From JBCCMB01 sp039026555 (GTDB taxonomy: Bacteria; Pseudomonadota; Alphaproteobacteria; Caulobacterales; Hyphomonadaceae), in contig JBCCMB010000060.1 of the NCBI GenBank assembly GCA_039026555.1, forward strand, positions 1-15,564: a stretch of 15,564 nucleotides of DNA. Direction: 5' to 3'. The translations under genes were made by a program, and so were the position numbers. This document shows, piece after piece, positions 7,418 to 13,641 of this stretch; position 1 is the stretch's first letter, and each line of letters starts with the position of its first letter. Below the pieces are notes generated by a model. The model made no database searches, was not told the origin of the DNA, and saw nothing but the letters and a program-made list of their open reading frames with translations.

Positions 7418-8893
7418 TTAAGCGTCGTCACGTTGTGGGGCGGCCGCAGCGCCTACAGGCGCCGGATTGCTCCCATGCCCCAAAACCGAATCGGCGATAG
7501 AGGCCGGGCGCGGTTTGGGTTTCTCAATCAGACCGAGCAGGGGCAGGATCACGAGGAAATAGGCGAAGTAGTACACGCTAAGGATTTGCGTCAGCCAAAG
7601 CCATTTAAAGCCTGATTTGCTAACTTCCATCGTGGAGCCGGCGTCTTCCGGTTGCGCCTCCTGGAACGCCTTTGCTTCTTCGAACTCGTCAAACATTTGA
7701 CGACCGCTTTCGCCGGCTTCGTCGATATACGTCACCGCCAATTTGTCGTCGCGGAATTTAAACACCAGATCGTCCGGGTTGTTCGCCCCGCAAAAGCCCA
7801 ATCCGATGCCGGCCGCTACGAACAGGATAAAGAACTGCTTGGCGAGGGGACGATAGCGCATTGAGCGGACTTTGGACGTATCCAGCCATGGCACTACGAA
7901 CAACACCGCGATCGCCCCAAACATCGCGATCACGCCGCCCAGTTTCGCGGCGATCGGACCAATATCGAACGTGACGGCTCGAAGGATCGCGTAGAAGGGC
8001 AAGAGATACCATTCCGGCACAATATGCGCCGGCGTTTGAAGCGGGTTGGCCTCAATATAATTGTCGGCGTGGCCCAATACGTTCGGCGCGTAGAAGACGA
8101 AGAACGCGAAAATCAGCATGAACACCAAAATCGCAAAGCCGTCCTTCACCGTATAATAGGGGTGGAACGGCACGGTGTCGGCCTTTTCCTTTTTGGGGTC
8201 GTCGCGACGAACGCTTACGCCCGTCGGGTTGCCATTGCCGGGCACGTGCAGCGCCCAGATGTGCAAGATCACCACGCCCGCGATCATGAACGGCAACAGA
8301 TAATGCAGCGAGAAGAAACGGTTCAGCGTTGCATCGCCAATAGCAGGAGCGCCTTGCAGGAAGGTCTTAACGGTGTCGCCGACAAGCGGTATCGCGCCGA
8401 TCAGCGAGGTGATCACCGACGCTCCGTGATATGACATTTGGCCCCAAGGCAGCACATAGCCCAAGAACGCCGTCGCCATCATCAGCAAATAGATGACCAC
8501 GCCCAAAATCCACAAAACTTCGCGCGGCGCTTTGTAGGAGCCGTAGTAAAGTCCGCGGAACATGTGGATGTAAACCGCCAAGAAGAACATCGAGGCGCCG
8601 TTGGAGTGAATATAGCGCACCAACCAACCGTAATCGACGTCGCGCATGATGTGTTCAACGCTGTCGAAGGACATGGATGTCGACGGAACATAATGCATCG
8701 CTAGAACGACGCCGGTGACGATCTGAACGACCAAACAAATAGCTAGGATCGCGCCGAACGTGTACCAGTAATTCAAGTTTTTCGGCGTCGGGAAGTCGAC
8801 AAAACTGTCATAGGCCAGCCGGATGATGGGCAGGCGGGTGTCCAACCATTTTTCAAAGCCGGTTTTGGGTTCGTAGGTCGAGGGTCCGCTCAT
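7418..8893 (-). CDS. petB: Cytochrome b of the bc1 complex, with a long gh-loop insertion
   Basis: This is the membrane subunit that oxidises quinol at Qo and reduces quinone at Qi. The 491-residue product has eight transmembrane helices. Haem ligands are H96/H110 in helix B-C order (YIHSNG, YIHMFR) and H197/H211 (SLHYLL, ILHIWALH), each pair 14 apart as in the family, with the Qo motif PEWY at 293-296. It is longer than the roughly 430-440 residues usual in this class. Most of the excess lies between helices G and H (residues about 371-430), an acidic stretch that the topology places in the periplasm; the C-terminus also has a Pro/Ala tail. The ATG has AAGGAG upstream and lies 13 bases after the Rieske stop. 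The symbol fbcB is also used. Confidence 0.96.
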   Translation of the reverse strand: MSGPSTYEPKTGFEKWLDTRLPIIRLAYDSFVDFPTPKNLNYWYTFGAILAICLVVQIVTGVVLAMHYVPSTSMSFDSVEHIMRDVDYGWLVRYIHSNGASMFFLAVYIHMFRGLYYGSYKAPREVLWILGVVIYLLMMATAFLGYVLPWGQMSYHGASVITSLIGAIPLVGDTVKTFLQGAPAIGDATLNRFFSLHYLLPFMIAGVVILHIWALHVPGNGNPTGVSVRRDDPKKEKADTVPFHPYYTVKDGFAILVFMLIFAFFVFYAPNVLGHADNYIEANPLQTPAHIVPEWYLLPFYAILRAVTFDIGPIAAKLGGVIAMFGAIAVLFVVPWLDTSKVRSMRYRPLAKQFFILFVAAGIGLGFCGANNPDDLVFKFRDDKLAVTYIDEAGESGRQMFDEFEEAKAFQEAQPEDAGSTMEVSKSGFKWLWLTQILSVYYFAYFLVILPLLGLIEKPKPRPASIADSVLGHGSNPAPVGAAAAPQRDDA

Positions 8894-8906
8894 GGATCAG
8901 CGCTCC

Positions 8907-9473
8907 TTACAGCGAAATTTTGACCACCGTGTCCGACAAATACTCATATGTCGGGACCGGAAGATTGGTAGGCGCAGGACCACGGCGAATGCGTCCGGAC
9001 GTGTCATAGTGCGAGCCGTGGCAGGGGCAGTACCAGCCGCCATAATCGCCGACGCTGCCTTGCGCCGGGCCGACCGGGACACAACCCAAATGCGTACAGG
9101 CGCCGGAGGTGACCAGATATTGCGGCTTATAGGCGCCGTCCGGCCCCGCCACCAATCGTTCTTCATCCGACTGCGGATCAGGAAGGCTGCTCACCTCCAC
9201 CGCGTTGGCCGCCGCAATCTCCGCCGCTGTCCTGTGTCGGACGAAAAACGGTTGCCCGCCGATCAAAACCCGGATCTCGCCGCCTTCCGGCACTTTGGAC
9301 AGATCTACGTCCGCGCTGGATAGAGCGCGCGTGTCCGCCGCAGGCCCTAACTGCTTCACAAACGGCCATGCGACCGCCAAAACGCCGCCCGCCGCAACAG
9401 CGCCGGCTGTAATGTGAATGAAGTCACGGCGGGTTTCGCCATCGTCTTCAATGGAATGAGCGTGATCGGACAC
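8907..9473 (-). CDS. petA: Rieske iron-sulfur subunit of the bc1 complex
   Basis: This subunit takes the first electron from quinol at the Qo site and moves it to cytochrome c1. The 188-residue product has a twin-arginine motif (TRRDFIH, 14-20) before a single membrane anchor (about 22-38). The [2Fe-2S] cluster ligands are in CTHLGC (126-131) and CPCHGSHYD (149-157): C126, H128, C149 and H152, with C131-C151 as the stabilising disulfide. The start is GTG at 9473, with AGGAG nine bases upstream and no better start nearby. It is the first gene of the petABC operon. The promoter must lie in the 116-base gap shared with the divergent methyltransferase, but I see no clear -35/-10 pair there. Confidence 0.96.
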   Translation of the reverse strand: MSDHAHSIEDDGETRRDFIHITAGAVAAGGVLAVAWPFVKQLGPAADTRALSSADVDLSKVPEGGEIRVLIGGQPFFVRHRTAAEIAAANAVEVSSLPDPQSDEERLVAGPDGAYKPQYLVTSGACTHLGCVPVGPAQGSVGDYGGWYCPCHGSHYDTSGRIRRGPAPTNLPVPTYEYLSDTVVKISL

Positions 9474-9589
9474 TTCTTAATACTCCTAGCGCATTGGGAG
9501 TTTGTCAGGCATTACATACGGCTAAGTCCTTAACCCGCCTAGCGGCGCGTTGTCGCAACAGCCTCTTATTATTTTGTGAAGCCCCTAGC

Positions 9590-10045
9590 GTGCGTCTGGC
9601 CTTCTATCAACCCGACATTCCGCAAAACCTGGGCGCCGCAATACGCTTAGGAGCGTGTTTTTCGACCCCGATCGACATTATCGAGCCCTGCGGCTTCCCG
9701 TTAACCGACAAGGCTTTACGCCGATCCGCCATGGATTACGGCGCGCAAGCCGACGTTACGAGACATGACAGTTGGTCCGCCTTCTTAGACGCGCCGGAAC
9801 GTGGACGCGGACGATTGATTTTGTTGACAACGCGCGGCGCCGAACCGCTTACCGAAATTAAGTTCCAACCCGCCGACACTTTACTCTTCGGACGAGAAAG
9901 CTCGGGCGCGCCGGATGATGTTCACGACGCCGCTGATTCGCGCGCAGTAATTCCACTTGCACCTAATGCTCGATCGCTCAACGTCGCTATGACGGCGGGC
10001 ATCGCCTTGCACGAAGCTCTGCGGCAGACCCGCCAACTGCCCTAA
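9590..10045 (+). CDS. trmL: tRNA (cytidine(34)-2'-O)-methyltransferase, TrmL-like SPOUT family
   Basis: TrmL methylates the ribose of the wobble base in certain tRNA-Leu species. The 151-residue product has the SPOUT pattern of the TrmL group: FYQPDIPQNLGAAIRL (5-20), EPCGFPLTDKALRRSAMDY (32-50), LFGRESSGAP (99-108) and IPLAPNARSLNVA (121-133), which together form the knotted SAM-binding site. The GTG at 9590 is chosen because family members start at this point and the reading frame upstream looks non-coding; a TTG at 9494 would add 32 unconserved residues. No good ribosome-binding site is visible, so the start is uncertain. The gene diverges from petA and converges on a small lipoprotein gene with a 12-base gap. 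Confidence 0.87.
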   Translation: MRLAFYQPDIPQNLGAAIRLGACFSTPIDIIEPCGFPLTDKALRRSAMDYGAQADVTRHDSWSAFLDAPERGRGRLILLTTRGAEPLTEIKFQPADTLLFGRESSGAPDDVHDAADSRAVIPLAPNARSLNVAMTAGIALHEALRQTRQLP

Positions 10046-10057
10046 CTATTCAAAGCG

Positions 10058-10372
10058 CTAACCGCCAAACCCTGTCATGCCGCACTGCTGGGTGGCGCCC
10101 AACATGACGCCGGCCATCGTCATTGCGTCGCTCATGGACAAATCCTTCATCGCTTCTTCGGCTTGAGCGTCCTTACCCTGCGCTCCGAGTACAACCGCAT
10201 CGAACGCTTTCGGGCTCAAACCTTCTTCAAGTTTTGTCGCCAAGCACTGACAGTTTTCGCGACTTTCACCCTCATCCACACATGAGCTGACCAAAACCGA
10301 TTTCCCGCCGCCCCCGCCGCAGGCGCCTAATATTAACGACGCTGCAGCGCCTAAAATCAATCGCCGTGCCAT
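10058..10372 (-). CDS. Small lipoprotein of unknown function
   Basis: The product has 104 residues. The second ATG (10372) is preferred over the one at 10378 because GAGGGG is well spaced before it. The N-terminus is a lipoprotein signal with lipobox LGAC and lipidated Cys18, followed by a five-glycine run. The mature part has an SCVDEGESRENCQCLATKL block with three cysteines, then amphipathic helices ending in a Met-rich stretch and a further Cys near the C-terminus. I recognise no domain. Its residue after Cys is Gly, not Asp, so outer-membrane sorting would be expected. It diverges from hemF across a 170-base gap. Confidence 0.7.
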   Translation of the reverse strand: MARRLILGAAASLILGACGGGGGKSVLVSSCVDEGESRENCQCLATKLEEGLSPKAFDAVVLGAQGKDAQAEEAMKDLSMSDAMTMAGVMLGATQQCGMTGFGG

Positions 10373-10451
10373 AACCATCCCCTCGCATGACCTGTCTTAA
10401 AACCCAGCCTAGGCGCGAAGGCGGGGGTGAGGCAAATCGCCCGACCGCCGG

Positions 10452-10465
10452 TTGAAAAATCTCAA
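10452..10465. promoter_or_regulatory. FNR/FixK-like box upstream of hemF
   Basis: TTGAAAAATCTCAA fits the outer half-sites of the FNR/FixK consensus (TTGAT-N4-ATCAA), with deviations at the two inner positions. It lies 77 bases before the hemF ATG, in the divergent region with the lipoprotein gene. Oxygen- or nitric-oxide-linked control of haem genes by this regulator class is established in other Alphaproteobacteria. Binding here is inference from a degenerate match. Confidence 0.35.
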
Positions 10466-10542
10466 AGCGGTGCGAGGCGGACTTGCACATGCCCTCGCTT
10501 GGCTTCAACTGACACGTCACGAGAGATGAGATCATATTGGCG

Positions 10543-11448
10543 ATGACCGACACAATCGAACGCCCCGACGAAACCGCTCTAGACGACAAGAAAGCGAAAG
10601 CGCGCGCCTGGTTTGAGCAGCTGCAGGGCGACATCATCGCAAGCTTTGAGGCGCTGGAGGACGAAGCCGGCCCGCCGCTTTACGCGGGCGCCGCTGGTCG
10701 TTTTGAAAAAACGCCCTGGACGCGCGGCGACGGTTCGGAAGATCTCGGCGGCGGAACCATGGCTATTATGAAGGGTCGCCTGTTCGAAAAAGTCGGCGTC
10801 CATGTCTCCACCGTCTATGGCGAGTTTTCGTCGGATTTCGCCAAGCAAATCCCCGGCGCGGAAGAAAATGACGGCCGGTTTTGGGCCAGCGGCATCTCTT
10901 TGATCGCCCACATCACCAACCCCAAGGTGCCCGCCGTTCACATGAACACGCGGATGATCGCCACGTCGAAAACCTGGTTCGGCGGCGGCGCGGACCTGAC
11001 GCCTTTGCTCGCGGAGCAACGCACGCAGGACAATCCCGACGCGATCGCGTTTCACGCCGCGATGAAATCGGCCTGCGACGCACATCCGGTTGCGGATTAC
11101 CAGCGCTACAAAGATTGGTGCGATGAATATTTCCACCTCGCCCATCGCGACGAACCGCGCGGGATCGGCGGAATTTTCTTTGACCGACATAATAGCGGCG
11201 ATTGGGAAGCGGATTTCGCTTTTACCCAAGATGTCGGCCGCGCCTTCCGCGACATTTATCCCGACATAATTCGTCGCCGCATGGCGCAAAGTTGGAGCGC
11301 TGACGAGCGAGAGGCGCAGCTCATCCAACGCGGCCGCTATGTTGAGTTCAACCTGCTCTATGATCGCGGCACGACGTTCGGATTGAAGACCGGCGGCAAT
11401 GTTTCAAGCATCCTGTCCAGCATGCCGCCCATTGTGAAATGGCCCTAG
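10543..11448 (+). CDS. hemF: Oxygen-dependent coproporphyrinogen III oxidase
   Basis: HemF oxidatively decarboxylates coproporphyrinogen III to protoporphyrinogen IX using O2, in the cytosol. The 301-residue product has the family blocks in order: TPWTRGDGSEDLGGGTMAIM (57-76), VHVSTVYGEFS (86-96), PAVHMNTRMIATSKTWFGGG (130-149) with H133, DEPRGIGGIFFD (203-214) and GRYVEFNLLYDRGTTFGL (264-281), whose Asp-Arg pair corresponds to the proposed catalytic aspartate region. The ATG at 10543 is chosen over an in-frame TTG at 10537; no strong ribosome-binding site is visible before either. An FNR-like box lies upstream and tspO follows after 65 bases, so porphyrin synthesis and a porphyrin-binding membrane protein are paired here. 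Confidence 0.95.
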   Translation: MTDTIERPDETALDDKKAKARAWFEQLQGDIIASFEALEDEAGPPLYAGAAGRFEKTPWTRGDGSEDLGGGTMAIMKGRLFEKVGVHVSTVYGEFSSDFAKQIPGAEENDGRFWASGISLIAHITNPKVPAVHMNTRMIATSKTWFGGGADLTPLLAEQRTQDNPDAIAFHAAMKSACDAHPVADYQRYKDWCDEYFHLAHRDEPRGIGGIFFDRHNSGDWEADFAFTQDVGRAFRDIYPDIIRRRMAQSWSADEREAQLIQRGRYVEFNLLYDRGTTFGLKTGGNVSSILSSMPPIVKWP

Positions 11449-11513
11449 CGAACGTCTCTTTGATTCAGCCAGCGAGGTGACGCTTAGAGCAGGCGATGCT
11501 AGTGCATTGAAAT

Positions 11514-11990
11514 ATGATGGAACGCAGCCGCCCGATCGCCCCATTATGGGGCTACGCCGCGATAATTCTTGCGACGATTACTGTCGCAGGCGGCGGGGCG
11601 ATGGTGTCCGGCGGCGAGAGCGATCCTTGGTATGTCGCGCTGAACAAGCCGGACCTGACGCCTCCCGGCTATGTGTTCGGCCTGGTCTGGCCGACCTTGT
11701 ACATATTGATGGCGGCCGGCGCGTCTTTGGTGTGGCGCGCGGGCGGCCGCGGCGCGCTGCCCATCTATATCGCCCAATTGGCGTTGAATTTCGGATGGTC
11801 GGCGACGTTTTTCGGCAGCCATTTGATTTGGCCGGCCATGGGCGTTTTGGCCGCCCTATGGGTCGCCATCATCGTCATGATCGGCGCGTTCCGGAAATTC
11901 AGCAGTCTCGCCGCAATTTTGCAGGCCCCCTATCTCGTGTGGGTTAGTTTCGCCGGCTATCTCAACGGCTATATCGCATTGGCAAATTAA
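11514..11990 (+). CDS. tspO: TspO/MBR family tryptophan-rich sensory protein
   Basis: TspO is a five-helix membrane protein that binds porphyrins and cholesterol-like ligands. In Rhodobacter it tunes tetrapyrrole-linked gene expression. The 158-residue product has the family landmarks: WYVALNKPDLTPPGYVFGLVWPTLY (39-63) with the conserved Lys-Pro and Trp-Pro, LALNFGWSATFFG (89-101), and APYLVWVSFAGYLN (138-151). Helices lie near 11-30, 53-74, 82-102, 105-125 and 130-154. The first of two adjacent ATGs is used; neither has a strong ribosome-binding site. It follows hemF on the same strand, which fits a role in handling porphyrin intermediates, though the ligand here is inferred. Confidence 0.93.
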   Translation: MMERSRPIAPLWGYAAIILATITVAGGGAMVSGGESDPWYVALNKPDLTPPGYVFGLVWPTLYILMAAGASLVWRAGGRGALPIYIAQLALNFGWSATFFGSHLIWPAMGVLAALWVAIIVMIGAFRKFSSLAAILQAPYLVWVSFAGYLNGYIALAN

Positions 11991-12030
11991 GACGATTGCC
12001 TGATTCAGACCCGCTGATAGGCTCGTCCTT

Positions 12031-12612
12031 ATGAAACATCCTGCTTGCCTCGCCGCCCTCGCCGTCGCCGCTTGCACCACGACGCCCGCCGACAGCGGGC
12101 AGGCGACCACCGCAAACCCGATCGACGTCGCAGGCGAATTTCCAACGGAAGTTCGACGTACGACAATGGTTGTTCGATCGGTGGAGGACAGCCTTGTCTT
12201 CTATCGCGACGCCCTTGGCCTTGAGGTCAATTACGACACTATTCTGCCGGTGAACTCCGTCGCTTTCTCGAAAGGTCAGCCGGGGCGTACCATGCGGCTT
12301 GTCCTGCTCAACGGCGCCGATCCTTGGATCGGATGGATCGGTTTGATGGAATATATCGACCCGCCTTTGCCGTCCGAGCCTATTCGTCCGACGGAGCTGG
12401 AGGTGGGATCGCATATCTTCGTCATGAGCGTGAAAGACGCAGACGCGCAATGCGCGAAAGCCGCCGCCGCGCCGGGCGCGCGCTTGGCGCAGGAAGCGGG
12501 GATCGCCGAATATCCCGGTCGTGAGGGCGGCCCGCCTATTCGGGTCAAAGGCTGCCAAGTTTGGGATGCGGACGGCATGCTGGTGGAACTCAACCAACGC
12601 TTGGAGAATTAA
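12031..12612 (+). CDS. VOC (glyoxalase/dioxygenase fold) domain lipoprotein
   Basis: The 193-residue product begins with a short lipoprotein signal ending in VAAC (Cys15), a Thr/Ala-rich linker to about residue 35, then a vicinal-oxygen-chelate domain (42-191). The first half carries VVRSVEDSLVFYRDALGLEV (47-66); the second carries SHIFVMSVKDADAQCAKA (127-144) and closes with VWDADGMLVELNQR (177-190). Of the usual metal ligands, E107, H128 and E186 are plausible, but the first histidine is replaced by Thr/Met, so metal binding is uncertain. Most VOC enzymes are cytosolic; this one should be tethered outside the inner membrane. Substrate unknown. It follows tspO after 40 bases and may share its transcript. 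Confidence 0.82.
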   Translation: MKHPACLAALAVAACTTTPADSGQATTANPIDVAGEFPTEVRRTTMVVRSVEDSLVFYRDALGLEVNYDTILPVNSVAFSKGQPGRTMRLVLLNGADPWIGWIGLMEYIDPPLPSEPIRPTELEVGSHIFVMSVKDADAQCAKAAAAPGARLAQEAGIAEYPGREGGPPIRVKGCQVWDADGMLVELNQRLEN

Positions 12613-12619
12613 CCGCGAC

Positions 12620-12796
12620 ATGGCCGAAATCATCAATCTCAACAAAGTGCGCAAAGCCAGAGCGAAAGCGGATAAAGCCAAGCGTGCGGGGACGAACCGC
12701 GCCCAATTTGGCCTCGCCAAGGCCGACAAAAACCTGTCCAAGGCCGAGCGCGACAAATCGGACAAGGACCTGGACGGCAAAAAGCGCGAGGATTGA
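12620..12796 (+). CDS. DUF4169 family small basic protein
   Basis: This is a 58-residue, highly charged, Lys/Ala/Arg-rich protein starting MAEIINLNKVRKARAKADKA, the recognised opening of DUF4169. It is predicted to be a single long helix or coiled coil (residues about 8-55) with the conserved NRAQFGLAKADK core. The function is unknown; the family is typically alphaproteobacterial. The ATG lies seven bases after the VOC gene's stop, with GGAG in the end of that gene about 13 bases upstream. Its stop is three bases from the stop of the convergent Tag-like gene. Confidence 0.85.
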   Translation: MAEIINLNKVRKARAKADKAKRAGTNRAQFGLAKADKNLSKAERDKSDKDLDGKKRED

Positions 12797-12799
12797 GCG

Positions 12800-13474
12800 C
12801 TAGGACGGCCCGATGCTCAGCGCGAGAACGCGGCTAATCTCGCGCCTCGGCCGACCAGATTGATCCGCCCATTCATTGAACGCCGCCTGCACCGCTTTCA
12901 TAGCCGCTTTCGATGTGGGCGGCTTGTCGACAACGCCTTCGCGGATCAAAGCTGCGGACACATCATTGGACAGGATGAACGCATCCCATCCGATGAAACG
13001 CAAAAAATACTGACCCGTCATACCAGACAGGCGTTTGCCGCGCGCCTTCATCACCTCAAGCAAGCCGATCTGATCATCGCTAGGCCAATTGGCGAGAAAG
13101 GCGCAGAAGCTTCCCGCCTCTTTTGCGACCTCGACGACAAAGCGCGCATTGTGCAGCGTCGCAGCGATCTTTGCGCCATTGCGGACGATCCGCGTATCGC
13201 CCATCAGTCGATCCAGATCTTCGTCCGAGTAAAACGCCACGCGGTGCGGATCGAACCCGTCAAAAGCGGCTTCAAACCCCTCCCATTTGGCGTCGATCAC
13301 TTTCCAGACAAAGCCGGATTGGAAGATCCGCCGGGTCATCTCAGCCAACACGCGGTCGTCCGATAAGATGGACAAATCTAAGATGTGAGGATGCTCGCCC
13401 AATTTGGCTTTCACGCCCTTGGCGCCGCCATAATGTTGGCTGGCAAGATCGAGAATTTTTTCAAATGAGCGCAT
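12800..13474 (-). CDS. Tag-like DNA-3-methyladenine glycosylase I family protein
   Basis: The 224-residue product aligns with the helix-hairpin-helix Tag fold: AEMTRRIFQSGFVWKVIDAKWEGFEAAF, whose E45 matches the substrate-binding Glu38 of E. coli Tag, then GFDPHRVA (73-80), and RIVRNGAKIAATLHNA (95-110). The family excises 3-methyladenine from alkylated DNA. The zinc-snap residues of classical Tag (an N-terminal Cys/His pair and C-terminal His/Cys) are absent: the N-terminus is a different helical segment and the C-terminus ends in VLALSIGPS. It is therefore a divergent subgroup whose activity should not be assumed. The ATG has GGGAGG five bases upstream. It diverges from the Old Yellow Enzyme gene and abuts DUF4169 tail to tail. 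Confidence 0.8.
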   Translation of the reverse strand: MRSFEKILDLASQHYGGAKGVKAKLGEHPHILDLSILSDDRVLAEMTRRIFQSGFVWKVIDAKWEGFEAAFDGFDPHRVAFYSDEDLDRLMGDTRIVRNGAKIAATLHNARFVVEVAKEAGSFCAFLANWPSDDQIGLLEVMKARGKRLSGMTGQYFLRFIGWDAFILSNDVSAALIREGVVDKPPTSKAAMKAVQAAFNEWADQSGRPRREISRVLALSIGPS

Positions 13475-13512
13475 ATCGGCCTCCCAGGCGTTCAGTTTAG
13501 CGCGCCCTCGAC

Positions 13513-13580
13513 TGGGCCGCCATAATCAGTTGGGCGGCCATAATCACCGGCGTTCTCGGTTCGGTGATTATGGCCGCCTG
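13513..13580. promoter_or_regulatory. Three-copy operator-like repeat and 16-bp palindrome between divergent genes
   Basis: TGGGCSGCCATAATCA occurs twice in direct orientation (13513-13528 and 13531-13546; 15 of 16 identical; period 18). The second copy is part of GGCGGCCATAATCACC (13533-13548), which is perfectly repeated in inverted form at 13563-13578 with a 14-base spacer. The element lies 62 bases upstream of the Old Yellow Enzyme ATG and about 40 bases upstream of the divergent glycosylase gene. No T run follows either arm, so an operator for a dimeric regulator is more likely than a terminator. TTGACG at 13582-13587, immediately after the right arm, could be a -35 element, but no good -10 is seen. 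Confidence 0.6.
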
Positions 13581-13641
13581 GTTGACGCGCGCGCCTACGC
13601 TCGCCAAGTGCAGCTGACCAACTTTCAAAAGGGCCTACGCC

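Noticed and set aside
9550..9561. Small dyad GTTG-TCG-CAAC between petA and trmL
   Set aside because: Four-base arms are too short to support an operator call in a GC-rich region.
10579..11328. 249-residue open frame on the minus strand
   Set aside because: It is antisense to hemF, with no motif and no ribosome-binding site support.
11477..11947. 156-residue open frame on the plus strand
   Set aside because: It overlaps tspO in another frame; the tspO frame has all family motifs, while this product is Arg/Gly-rich and featureless.
11962..12780. 272-residue open frame on the minus strand
   Set aside because: It is antisense to both the VOC gene and DUF4169, which are recognisable families; its length is explained by GC-rich codon bias.
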